The notes below the pieces were generated by a model. It was not told the DNA's origin, made no database searches, and was given only the letters and a program-made list of their open reading frames with translations. Positions 9,838 to 18,426 of a stretch of 64,000 bases of DNA are shown in pieces (the stretch's first letter is position 1; each line of letters begins with the position of its first letter). Made by a program: the position numbers and the translations under genes. Source of the stretch: Mycobacterium senriense (GTDB taxonomy: Bacteria > Actinomycetota > Actinomycetes > Mycobacteriales > Mycobacteriaceae); contig NZ_AP024828.1 in the NCBI RefSeq assembly GCF_019668465.1, positions 3,782,001-3,846,000 on the forward strand, in the 5' to 3' direction.

Positions 9838-11064
9838 ATGATTCCCGCGTTTGTGTTCTTCCCTCCTGAGATCAACTCGGCCTTGATATTTGGCGGTCCG
9901 GGGGCCGGACCTCTGTTCGAGGCGGCCTCGGCGTGGGATGGGCTGGCGGTTGAGCTGTCATCCTCGGCGTCGTCGTTTCACACCACGGTTTCCGATTTGG
10001 CCGGTAGCGCCTGGATGGGTCCGTCGTCGATGTCGATGACCGCCGCCGCGGCGCCTTACGTGGAATGGCTGGTTATCGCCGCGGCGCAAGCAGAGGTGGC
10101 GGCCCTGCAGGCCCGGATCGCGGCGCTAGCTTTCGAGGGAGCTCTGGTGGCGACGGTGCCGCTGCCGCAGGTGCTGGCGAACCGGGCCCGGCTGCTCGTG
10201 CTGATTGCGACGAACTTCTTCGGCATCAACACCGCGGCCATCGCACAGACCGAACTCGAATACGTCGAGATGTGGGCGCAGGATGTGGCGGCGATGTTGG
10301 GCTATCACGCCGGGGCTCAATCGATGGCGCAGGCATTGCCGGAGTTCAGCGTGCCGCCCGCGGCCCTGGGAGGTAGCGCACCGTCCGCGGACCTGACGGG
10401 CCTGGCGGGATTGGTGACGGCTCCGCTGAGTTTCGCGTCGCAGTTCTTCCAGGGACTGTCCTCACTGGGGACCGCGTTCGTCTCCGAACTGCAGTCGGTG
10501 TTCGGCGCACTCTCGCCGGCGGTCTCGGTGCTCACGTCGACGCCGGTGGCCACGTTGACCACGGTCGCGCAGGCCGGGGTGTACCCGGCCACCGCATTGA
10601 TGACGCCCATGGCGACGCTCGCCCATAGTGCCGGACCTGCGGGCCCAACTACGGTGCCCGCTGCCGCGCCGGCACTGGCACCGGCGTTCGTCGGCGCCAC
10701 CAGCGCGCCCCTCAACGCGCCACACAGCGCGGGTAGCCCGCTATCCGACCTGCAGCCGCTGGCCGGTGGGGGGTTGGGCGCCTTGGGCGTTGCGACGGCG
10801 GGCCTGGGGAGCGCGCGGTTCATCGGGTCGATGTCGGTGCCCGCCGCCTGGGAAGGATCGATGCCGGCGTACATCGCCACCCCGGCGATGTCGGGCGTGG
10901 GCTCCGGAGCCCCGCCCGCCTCGGCCGCTACCGGGTCGGGCAGTGGCGTGCCGATGGCCGCGATGCCGGTGGGCGACAAGAGCCCCGAGGGCGAGGACCG
11001 CGGGACCCGCGCTCAGGTGGTGAGGTCTCGTCCCAAGGTGGTTCCGCGCAACCGTCCGGGATAG
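9838..11064 (+). CDS. PPE family protein, SVP subgroup
   Basis: Type VII-secreted PPE protein of 408 residues. The N-terminal PPE domain (about 1-165) contains FFPPEINSALIF and the WxG turn in GSAWMGPSS. The C-terminal region is Ala/Gly/Pro-rich and carries the diagnostic SVP signature GxxSVPxxW as GSMSVPAAW near residue 330. It ends in a basic tail (RSRPKVVPRNRPG). ATG 9838 is chosen because PPE proteins begin just before the FxxPPE motif; an in-frame codon at 9814 is less likely. It sits beside glyS, as PPE40 (Rv2356c) does in M. tuberculosis, but no PE partner is adjacent. Surface exposure and export by an ESX system are inferred from the family. Confidence 0.92.
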   Translation: MIPAFVFFPPEINSALIFGGPGAGPLFEAASAWDGLAVELSSSASSFHTTVSDLAGSAWMGPSSMSMTAAAAPYVEWLVIAAAQAEVAALQARIAALAFEGALVATVPLPQVLANRARLLVLIATNFFGINTAAIAQTELEYVEMWAQDVAAMLGYHAGAQSMAQALPEFSVPPAALGGSAPSADLTGLAGLVTAPLSFASQFFQGLSSLGTAFVSELQSVFGALSPAVSVLTSTPVATLTTVAQAGVYPATALMTPMATLAHSAGPAGPTTVPAAAPALAPAFVGATSAPLNAPHSAGSPLSDLQPLAGGGLGALGVATAGLGSARFIGSMSVPAAWEGSMPAYIATPAMSGVGSGAPPASAATGSGSGVPMAAMPVGDKSPEGEDRGTRAQVVRSRPKVVPRNRPG

Positions 11065-11081
11065 CGGCGGCGGTGCTGCTG

Positions 11082-11104
11082 TTGCACACGTGAATATTGT
11101 GCAA
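11082..11104. promoter_or_regulatory. Inverted repeat just downstream of the PPE gene
   Basis: TTGCAC, an 11-nt AT-rich spacer, then GTGCAA, beginning 18 bp after the PPE stop. It may be a terminator stem or a regulator site. The rest of 11105-11560 shows no convincing coding frame on either strand; it turns AT-richer near 11455-11525 (TTTTCTTGAGTTTGTCTTACGATGTGA), which could hold a promoter for the small frame at 11578. Confidence 0.3.
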
Positions 11105-11577
11105 AGGGTGTGTGAATTCAATACTTTTGGTCATGCGGGCATGCGCGGCAACGGGCGTTGTACCGCGGCACGCGATTTTATCTGTTGCACCTAGTAGAAA
11201 CTCGAGCCGGTCTACGCGTTTGGTGGATGAACTGGGCCGAACCGACTCCCGCGACGCGCCGCACAACCTTGTCCGCCCGTCGGGGTCTGCCCTCGCTGAT
11301 AGTCCTAATGCGTTGCGCGTCAACGAATATGTTTCGAAAATCCGTCGCATGACACTTCGCGTCGAGCGGCGGCGCACGGCGTTGTTGATGCGGCGACGGT
11401 GAGCCGCGGCGGCCGTCGCGGAACGGCGACGAGTTGTCCGCTGTCGAGCACGTCCCGAAAAATCAAAATTGGCAATTCCCGCATATTTTCTTGAGTTTGT
11501 CTTACGATGTGACCGGTTGGTGTAAATAGACTCGCCACAGCGCCCGAACGCACTATCGGCTGTGGAAGGGGGCAGGG

Positions 11578-11862
11578 GTGCTTTTGCCTCTCGGTTCGCC
11601 GTTGCCGGATGACACGGTGTCGGCAGTTCGAGGTGAATCCGGCATGCTCGGTGGCCTGTCGGTTCCACTCAAGTGGGGCGTGGTCGTCCCACCAGATGAC
11701 TATGACCACTGGGCGCCGAAGTCGGACGTCGGTGCCGAAGCTTCCGAGGAGAGGGCCGACGTTCCCCGCCCGACAGCCGTCGCAGACGGTGTGTGGAGCG
11801 GGTGGGATGAAGCCGTCCCACGGAGCCCGGGCGTGATACCGCATTCCCCGGCGGCCGGCTGA
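11578..11862 (+). CDS. Candidate 94-residue protein with a PPE-SVP-like motif
   Basis: A GTG-started frame preceded by the purine-rich run GGAAGGGGGCAGGGG. The predicted protein contains GGLSVPLKW, which fits the GxxSVPxxW signature of PPE-SVP proteins, followed by GVVVPPDDYDHWAP and an acidic tail. There is no PPE domain and no signal peptide. It lies 0.5 kb downstream of a genuine PPE-SVP gene in the same orientation. It could be a real small gene, a decayed PPE C-terminus, or a chance match in GC-rich DNA. I do not recognise a family. Confidence 0.4.
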   Translation: MLLPLGSPLPDDTVSAVRGESGMLGGLSVPLKWGVVVPPDDYDHWAPKSDVGAEASEERADVPRPTAVADGVWSGWDEAVPRSPGVIPHSPAAG

Positions 11863-11906
11863 AACCGGAGAAAACCCAACAGCCGATGGTCGGCGTCGTG
11901 CGCTGC

Positions 11907-13898
11907 TCAGAATCGGCCGCCGCCGCCCATGAAATCGCCGCCGGACGAACTTGGGCTGCCGCCGAACGAGGTCGGGCTCCAGCCGCCGAATCCGCCCCGC
12001 ATTCCTCCGCCGAGAACGTTGCCGATGATGATCCCGCCGAGCATCGCGCCCATGTCGCTGCCGCCGCGGCCCATGTAGGCGCGCTGCGCGAGTTGCACGT
12101 CCTCGTTGGCCAGGGACTGCGCCGTGGCGGCCAGCGTCGACGCCGCATTGGCGTGGGCGATCGCCTCGGTCGGCAGCGTCGACCGTTTGTCCTCCGCGGC
12201 TTGGAGATGCCGTCTGGCCTCGGCCAGCCGGGTGCGCGCCTCGGGGCCGATGCTGCCCCGACGCGTGTCGACGTAGTCCGACACCGCGCGCACCCTCGAC
12301 TGCGCGGTGAACAACGCCTGCTCCAGCGACCGGTTCAGCTGCTCGGCGGCGGCCTGCTCCTGGGCCAGCGTGGCCAGTAGGCCGTTCAGGGCGGCGTCGG
12401 CCTTGGTCAGCTGACTGAATTCGCCCAGCGGATCGTCGGATGCGCCGGCTCGTGCGCTCTCGACGGCCCTGACGGCCGCGTCGCGCGCCGCGAACAGATC
12501 ACCGCGGTGCGCGGCTTTGGTGTTCGCTGTTTTCTTCAGCAGTTGGTCTGCACGCTCGATCCCGTTCTGTATGTCGGTCATCGCCGACGGCAACCGGTCA
12601 ATGGCGTGCTGAATGTCGTTGGCCGCGTTGTCCACCGCGTCGAGCAACGCGCGCGCCTGGCCCAGTGCCGACTCTGCGGCGCGGACGGCATCGACTAGAC
12701 CGGCTTGCTGCCCGCTGACGGCTTGGGCGGCAAGCTCACGGGCGCTGCCGATGTTGCGGTCGGCGAATGCCAGGCGCTCCTTGGCCGCCGTGACATTGCC
12801 GGACACCGAAGTCAGTGCGGCGGCACTGAATTCCTTGTGCAGCGCGGCAAGTCGTTCCCCGGCCGGTGCGACGCGGGTGGTGAGTTCCACGTACTGCTGC
12901 GTCAGCGAGTCCAGCCGGGTGGGGGCGTTGATCACCAAATCGCGCAGCTTCTCGAATGCCTCGGTCTGTGACTCCAGTTCGCGGTCGGCCCGCGCCGCCG
13001 AGACGATCACCTGGGTGAGCAACTCGCGGCGCTGCGCCGGTGTCTCCGGCGACGCGTCGTCGAGCTGCTGGCGGATCGTGAATGCCTGGGACAGAGCCGC
13101 TTTCGCGTTGGTCACCGCCTGGGTGAATGGCTGGGTGCGGTCTTCGCCGAATTCGCTGACTGCCAGGTCCAATTCATTGGCGCTGGTGCGTACCGCATTG
13201 TCGACGTCCACCACCAGCGCGCGGGACAGGTCGTCGAGTGCCTGTGGTGACACCGCGGCCAGCGCATCGGCGTCGGTGGGGTCGACCCGGCGTGCCGCGG
13301 CCAACGCCGCGGCGCGGCGGCGCCGGCCCCGATAACGCATCACCAGCAACAGGACCGCCAACGAGACGAGAATGCCCGCCAGCACGGCCAGCAGTGCCAC
13401 CCGGCCCGACGAACCGGGCGAGGTGTCGAGCCCGTTGGCCGCCGCCACGGCGGCCCCACTCCAATCCCCGTTGTGCAGGGCGGGCTCGATCTTGTTGCGC
13501 CGCAACTTGTCGACCTGATTTGCGTTGATGCTCTTGATCGTGGAGGGCACCAGGAACGCGTATTCACGGCTGGTGGTGCCCACGGCCAGCAGCGCGTCGT
13601 AGTCGCCCAGGTCGCTGCTGCTCACGGTGCGCTGTGCCCATTCGACCGGGGTCTGCCCGGAGAAATTGTCGACATAGACCACCCACAGCCGGATGTGGCG
13701 GTCGGTGTACAGCTTGTTGAGGGCGGAGCTGACCGCGCTGTGCCCGGAATTCGACAAGGCTCCCGCGGGATCAGTGATGTAGTCGGCCAACCGGAATGGT
13801 GGTTGCGCGCCGGCGGACGGTGTCAGCAGCAGGCTGCCGCCGAAGCCGACCGTGAGGATCGTCGCGATCACGGCGATCAGGCGAGCGGTGCGACGCAT
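11907..13898 (-). CDS. TPM-domain membrane protein (Rv2345-like)
   Basis: Predicted exported and membrane-anchored protein of 663 residues, close to Rv2345 in length. It has a signal peptide (about 1-31, AGA before QPPFRL), an extracytoplasmic TPM domain (about 36-155; LADYITDPAGALS, WVVYVDNFSG), and one transmembrane helix (about 168-189) followed by RYRGRRRRAA. A long Ala-rich, probably coiled-coil region (about 200-600) follows, then a Gly/Ser-rich tail ending GGDFMGGGGRF. TPM domains occur in proteins tied to photosystem repair, phosphatase activity or membrane stress; the mycobacterial role is not known. It diverges from dgt. Confidence 0.88.
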   Translation of the reverse strand: MRRTARLIAVIATILTVGFGGSLLLTPSAGAQPPFRLADYITDPAGALSNSGHSAVSSALNKLYTDRHIRLWVVYVDNFSGQTPVEWAQRTVSSSDLGDYDALLAVGTTSREYAFLVPSTIKSINANQVDKLRRNKIEPALHNGDWSGAAVAAANGLDTSPGSSGRVALLAVLAGILVSLAVLLLVMRYRGRRRRAAALAAARRVDPTDADALAAVSPQALDDLSRALVVDVDNAVRTSANELDLAVSEFGEDRTQPFTQAVTNAKAALSQAFTIRQQLDDASPETPAQRRELLTQVIVSAARADRELESQTEAFEKLRDLVINAPTRLDSLTQQYVELTTRVAPAGERLAALHKEFSAAALTSVSGNVTAAKERLAFADRNIGSARELAAQAVSGQQAGLVDAVRAAESALGQARALLDAVDNAANDIQHAIDRLPSAMTDIQNGIERADQLLKKTANTKAAHRGDLFAARDAAVRAVESARAGASDDPLGEFSQLTKADAALNGLLATLAQEQAAAEQLNRSLEQALFTAQSRVRAVSDYVDTRRGSIGPEARTRLAEARRHLQAAEDKRSTLPTEAIAHANAASTLAATAQSLANEDVQLAQRAYMGRGGSDMGAMLGGIIIGNVLGGGMRGGFGGWSPTSFGGSPSSSGGDFMGGGGRF

Positions 13899-13986
13899 AG
13901 GGCCAATCTAGCCCCGCGACGACACACGCCAGTAGGCCTGAGTCGAGCCAGACTTCGGCGGGCATTCCCTGGCAGACTGTGCGTCG

Positions 13987-15252
13987 GTGACCAGGAATCA
14001 GCACGACCCATATGACGACTTCGACCGTCAGCGACGGGTGGCCGAAGCGCCGAAGACTGCGGGTCTGCCGGGTACCGAGGGTCAGCACCGCACCGACTTC
14101 GCCCGCGATCGCGCGCGCGTTCTGCACAGCGCTGCGCTGCGCCGATTGGCCGACAAGACCCAGGTGGTCGGGCCCCGCGAAGGGGACACGCCGCGCACCC
14201 GGCTGACGCACTCGCTCGAGGTCGCCCAGATCGGGCGGGGGATGGCGATCGGGCTGGGCTGCGACCTCGACCTGGTCGAGCTGGCGGGACTGGCCCACGA
14301 CATCGGCCACCCGCCGTACGGCCACAACGGTGAACGGGCGCTCGACGAGGTCGCGACGGATTATGGCGGCTTCGAGGGCAACGCCCAGAACTTCCGAATC
14401 CTGACCAGCCTCGAGCCCAAAGTCCTTGACGAACAAGGCAATAGCGCGGGACTGAATCTGACTCGCGCGTCGCTGGACGCGGTCACGAAGTATCCGTGGC
14501 CCCGCGGCGAAGGACAACGCAAGTTCGGGTTCTACGACGACGACCGCGAGCAGGCCGCCTGGGTTCGGGCGGGCGCGCCGGAGGGCCGGATGTGCCTGGA
14601 GGCGCAAGTCATGGACTGGGCCGACGACGTGGCGTATTCGGTACACGACGTCGAGGACGGTGTGGTGTCCCAACGCATCGACCTGCGGGTGCTCGCCGAC
14701 GACGACGAGGCCGCCGCGTTGGCAAAACTGGGCGAGACCGAATTCTCCCGGGTGCGTGCCGATGACTTCATGGCGGCCGCGCGACGGCTCGCCGCCCTGC
14801 CGGTGGTCGCCGCCGTCGGCAAGTACGACGCCACGCTCGCCGCATCGGTGGCGCTGAAGCGCTTGACCAGTGAGCTGGTCGGCAGGTTCGCCTCGGCCGC
14901 CATCGCCACCACCCGCGCGGCGGCCGGCCCCGGGCCCCTGGTGCGCTACCGGGCCGAGCTGCAAGTTCCCGACCTGGTGCGTGCCGAGGTCGCCTTGCTG
15001 AAAATCCTGGCGCTGCAATTCATCATGTCCGATCCGCGGCATCAGGAAACCCAGGCCGGGCAGCGCGAACGCGTCCACCGGGTCGCGCACTGGCTGTATG
15101 CCGGCGCGCCCCGGACACTTGATCCAGTCTTTGCTGCGGCCTTCAACACCGCGGCCGACGACGGTGCGAGATGGCGGGTCATCGTCGATCAGATCGCCTC
15201 GTTCACCGAGGGCCGGCTCGAACGGATCGACGTCCACCAGGCCGCACCGTAG
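13987..15252 (+). CDS. dgt: Deoxyguanosinetriphosphate triphosphohydrolase-like protein
   Basis: HD-superfamily dNTP triphosphohydrolase, 421 residues, expected to convert dGTP or other dNTPs to the nucleoside plus triphosphate. The metal-binding set is visible: H in RLTHSLEV, the HD pair at 104-105 within [14 protein letters not shown], and a later D in [16 protein letters not shown] 13987 is the start with a length close to Rv2344c. It is followed by the SodC-like gene and dnaG in the same direction; dgt next to dnaG is conserved in mycobacteria and fits a nucleotide-pool role near replication. Confidence 0.93.
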   Translation: MTRNQHDPYDDFDRQRRVAEAPKTAGLPGTEGQHRTDFARDRARVLHSAALRRLADKTQVVGPREGDTPRTRLTHSLEVAQIGRGMAIGLGCDLDLVELAGLAHDIGHPPYGHNGERALDEVATDYGGFEGNAQNFRILTSLEPKVLDEQGNSAGLNLTRASLDAVTKYPWPRGEGQRKFGFYDDDREQAAWVRAGAPEGRMCLEAQVMDWADDVAYSVHDVEDGVVSQRIDLRVLADDDEAAALAKLGETEFSRVRADDFMAAARRLAALPVVAAVGKYDATLAASVALKRLTSELVGRFASAAIATTRAAAGPGPLVRYRAELQVPDLVRAEVALLKILALQFIMSDPRHQETQAGQRERVHRVAHWLYAGAPRTLDPVFAAAFNTAADDGARWRVIVDQIASFTEGRLERIDVHQAAP

Positions 15253-15318
15253 TCGCCGCGGGCATCAAGTCGTCCGGTCCGGGGATCGGCGGGGCCGCCG
15301 CGAGTTAGGCTGCCCGAC

Positions 15319-15936
15319 ATGAAGAAATTCAGCGGCTCGCCCTTTGTGGCCTCCTTCTTGATGGGACTGCCGGTCGTCGCCATGACAGCCTGCAGTTCAC
15401 CGCAGCATGCGAGCACCCAGTCGGGCACCACCCCGCCGGTGAAGAGTGCCGCTCCGACGTCGTCCGCTGAGACGACGACCCCGGCACCGGCCGGCGGCTC
15501 ACTCAGCGCGGAACTGAAGACGCCCGATGGCCGCTCGGCGGCCACCGCGACCTTCGACTTCACCGGCGGCTACGTGACCGTCACCGTGAAGACGTCGGCG
15601 CCCGGCATCCTGACGCCCGGCATCCACGGCCTGCACGTGCACGAGATCGGCAAGTGCGAGCCGAACTCGGTGGCTCCCACCGGCGGTGCACCCGGGAACT
15701 TCCTGTCCGCCGGCGGTCACTACCAGGCCCCCGGCCACACCGGGAAGCCGGAAAGCGGCGATCTGACGTCGCTCGAGGTCCGTCAGGACGGCTCGGCGTA
15801 CCTGGTCACCACCACCGATTCGTTCAACCGGGACGACCTGCTGGCGGGCAACAAGACCGCGCTGATGCTGCACGGCGCCCAGGACACCGAGAACGCGATG
15901 GACCGGGTCGCCTGCGGCGTCATCGGTACCGGCTAG
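15319..15936 (+). CDS. Cu/Zn superoxide dismutase-family lipoprotein
   Basis: SodC-like exported lipoprotein of 205 residues. A lipoprotein signal peptide ends at Cys25 (VVAMTAC), and a Ser/Thr/Pro linker precedes the SOD domain (about 60-205). Likely copper ligands are present: two His in GLHVHE, His in GGHY and His in LMLHGAQ. The disulphide pair would be GKCEPN and RVACGV. Like M. tuberculosis SodC, which lacks active-site zinc, it has only some zinc ligands (GHTG, SGD). Between LMLHGAQDTENAM and DRVACG about 25 residues of the loop found in M. tuberculosis SodC are missing, so this may be a paralogue with altered substrate guidance. Activity is probable, not certain. Confidence 0.85.
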   Translation: MKKFSGSPFVASFLMGLPVVAMTACSSPQHASTQSGTTPPVKSAAPTSSAETTTPAPAGGSLSAELKTPDGRSAATATFDFTGGYVTVTVKTSAPGILTPGIHGLHVHEIGKCEPNSVAPTGGAPGNFLSAGGHYQAPGHTGKPESGDLTSLEVRQDGSAYLVTTTDSFNRDDLLAGNKTALMLHGAQDTENAMDRVACGVIGTG

Positions 15937-15965
15937 CTTTCGCCGTCGCGCCTTAGACTGAGCCG

Positions 15966-17921
15966 ATGTCAAGCCCGGCAGGTTCACGCGCGGAGGGCGA
16001 TGGCCGTGCCCGGGGTCGCGGCCGGATTCCCGACCGCGACATCGCGGCCATCCGCGAACGGGTGCGCATCGACGAAGTCATCGGTGATTACGTCCAATTG
16101 CGGCGTGCCGGCGCCGATTCGCTCAAGGGCCTGTGTCCGTTCCACGACGAGAAGTCCCCGTCGTTTCACGTCCGCCCTAATCACGGCCACTTTCACTGCT
16201 TCGGCTGTGGTGAGGGCGGCGACGTGTACGCGTTCATCCAGAAGATCGAACACGTCAGCTTCGTCGAGGCGGTCGAACTGCTCGCCGACCGGATCGGCCA
16301 CAACATCAACTACTCCGGCCCGGCGACCAGCGTGCAGCGCGACCGCGGCAGTCGCAGCCGGCTCGTCGCGGCCAACGCGGCCGCGGCGGAGTTCTATGCG
16401 GCGGCGTTGGAATCCGCCGAGGCCGCACCGGCCCGGCAGTACCTGACCGAGCGCAACTTCGACGCCGAGGCGGCGCGGCGCTTCGGTTGCGGCTTCGCAC
16501 CGTCGGGCTGGGATTCGCTGACAAAGCATTTGGTGCGCAAGGGCTTTGAGTTCAAAGAACTGGAGGCGGCCGGCCTGTCGCGGCAGGGGCGGCGCAGACC
16601 GATGGACCGCTTCCACCGCCGATTGTTGTGGCCAATCCGGAGTTCGTCCGGTGAGGTGATCGGCTTCGGGGCCCGGCGGCTGTTCGACGACGATCCGATG
16701 GAAGCCAAGTACATCAACACGCCCGAGACGCTGCTGTACAAGAAGTCGAACGTGATGTTCGGCATCGACTTGGCCAAACGTGACATCGCTAAGGGGCACC
16801 AGGCCGTCGTCGTCGAGGGCTACACCGACGTGATGGCGATGCATCTGAGCGGGGTCACCACCGCCGTCGCCTCGTGCGGCACCGCGTTCGGCGACGAGCA
16901 CCTGTCGATGCTGCGCCGACTGATGATGGACGACAGCTTCTTTCGCGGCGAGCTGATCTACGTTTTCGACGGTGACGCGGCCGGGCGGGCCGCCGCGCTC
17001 AAGGCCTTCGGCGGCGAGCAGAACCTGGCGGGGCAGTCATTCGTGGCCGTCGCGCCGGACGGCATGGATCCGTGCGATCTGCGGCTCAAGTCCGGCGATG
17101 GCGCGCTGCGCGACCTGGTGGCGCGGCGAACCCCGCTGTTCGAGTTCGCGATACGTTCGGCGCTCGCCGAGATGGACCTGGACAGCGCCGAGGGGCGCGT
17201 AGCCGCGCTGCGCCGCTGCGTGCCGATGGTGAGCCAGATCAAGGACCCCACGCTGCGCGACGAGTACGCCCGCCAGCTCGCCGGGTGGGTCGGCTGGGAC
17301 GACGTCGCGCAGGTGATTGATCGGGTGCGCAGGCAGGCCAAGAGCTCCAACGCTCAGGCCCGCGGCGGTTCCGCGCTTAAGACCTCCCGCCGCGCGGCCG
17401 AGCCCGCGCCCGCCGCGGCCCAGGCCGCCGCCGCCCGTCCGGACCCGCGCGACCCCACCCTGTGGCCACAGCGGGAGGCGCTCAAGGCGGCCCTGCAGTA
17501 CCCGGCGTTCGCGGGGCCGGTGTTCGACACGCTGACCGTCGAGAGCTTCACCCATCCCGGGTATGCGGCCATCCGCGCCGCCATCGAGACCGCCGGTGGC
17601 ACGTCGAGCGGGGCCACCGGCGCACAGTGGATCGAGGCGGTGCGTGACCAGGCCTCCTCGCCCCTGACGGCCGGTCTGGCCAGCGAGCTGGGTGTGGAGT
17701 CCATCCAGGTCGACGAGGAGAAGCTGCCGCGCTACATCGGCGGCGTGCTGGCCCGGCTGCAAGAGGTGTGGATGGGCCGGCAGATCGCCGAGGTGAAGTC
17801 GAAGCTGCAGCGCATGTCGCCGATCGAGCAGGGCGATGAGTATCACGCCCTATTCGGCGACCTGGTGGCGATGGAGTCCTACCGGCGCAGCCTGTTGGAG
17901 CAGGCTAGCGGCGACGATTAG
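15966..17921 (+). CDS. dnaG: DNA primase DnaG
   Basis: RNA polymerase that makes replication primers; 651 residues. The N-terminal zinc-binding domain has ligands C57, H60, C78 and C81 (CPFH and CFGC). The TOPRIM catalytic core shows VVVEGYTDVMA (catalytic Glu) and YVFDGDAAGRAA (DxD-type metal site). The C-terminal helicase-interacting domain follows an Ala/Pro-rich linker (about 450-495). It begins 29 bp after the SodC-like gene and ends 17 bp inside the convergent gene at 17905. Confidence 0.97.
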   Translation: MSSPAGSRAEGDGRARGRGRIPDRDIAAIRERVRIDEVIGDYVQLRRAGADSLKGLCPFHDEKSPSFHVRPNHGHFHCFGCGEGGDVYAFIQKIEHVSFVEAVELLADRIGHNINYSGPATSVQRDRGSRSRLVAANAAAAEFYAAALESAEAAPARQYLTERNFDAEAARRFGCGFAPSGWDSLTKHLVRKGFEFKELEAAGLSRQGRRRPMDRFHRRLLWPIRSSSGEVIGFGARRLFDDDPMEAKYINTPETLLYKKSNVMFGIDLAKRDIAKGHQAVVVEGYTDVMAMHLSGVTTAVASCGTAFGDEHLSMLRRLMMDDSFFRGELIYVFDGDAAGRAAALKAFGGEQNLAGQSFVAVAPDGMDPCDLRLKSGDGALRDLVARRTPLFEFAIRSALAEMDLDSAEGRVAALRRCVPMVSQIKDPTLRDEYARQLAGWVGWDDVAQVIDRVRRQAKSSNAQARGGSALKTSRRAAEPAPAAAQAAAARPDPRDPTLWPQREALKAALQYPAFAGPVFDTLTVESFTHPGYAAIRAAIETAGGTSSGATGAQWIEAVRDQASSPLTAGLASELGVESIQVDEEKLPRYIGGVLARLQEVWMGRQIAEVKSKLQRMSPIEQGDEYHALFGDLVAMESYRRSLLEQASGDD

Positions 17922-18213
17922 ACGGCGCGAGCGCGTCGTCGGCGGAGCCCTCGACGTCGCGTTCCATGATGGCCGTTTGGTCGTCGATCTCCGTCAGCGT
18001 GACAAAACCGGCGTCGGGGGAGATCCGATTGGCGACCTTGCGGCGTCCCCCCTCGATCATCGACTTGGCCACCGGACTGCTGGTCAGCGCGCGATAAGTG
18101 CCGACGAGCTGCTCGTATCGGCGACGCCCGGCCTTCGAACCCAGCACGTAACCCAGTCCAAGCACCACGACATACCGGATCAAAACGTTCCTCCCGACTA
18201 TCGATGGCTCCAT
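17905..18213 (-). CDS. Small conserved membrane-associated protein (Rv2342-like)
   Basis: A 102-residue basic protein with one N-terminal hydrophobic segment (IRYVVVLGLGYVLGSKAG) followed by RRRYEQLVGTYRALTSSP and an acidic tail. It resembles Rv2342, which starts at the equivalent of IRYVVV; a TTG at 18183 would give the same start (92 residues) and may be the true one. Its last 17 bp overlap the 3' end of dnaG on the opposite strand. Function unknown. Confidence 0.8.
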   Translation of the reverse strand: MEPSIVGRNVLIRYVVVLGLGYVLGSKAGRRRYEQLVGTYRALTSSPVAKSMIEGGRRKVANRISPDAGFVTLTEIDDQTAIMERDVEGSADDALAPSNRRR

Positions 18214-18330
18214 CCTGCCTCACCGCCCGGCGACCCGCTGCGCCCGGCCACGCCGTGCCGGCGATCGCCACTGGTCCGCAGTTGGGTGCGGTCGTGCCAG
18301 TACGCTAGAGTCGTCCCGCGATCGGGTTAG

Positions 18331-18403
<73 letters not shown>

Positions 18404-18426
18404 CAGAATTCACGCTCCGCCGGCTC

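Noticed and set aside
11097..11402. 101-residue frame downstream of the PPE gene
   Set aside because: Weak start context, Arg/Ser-rich composition and no recognisable motif; treated as noncoding.
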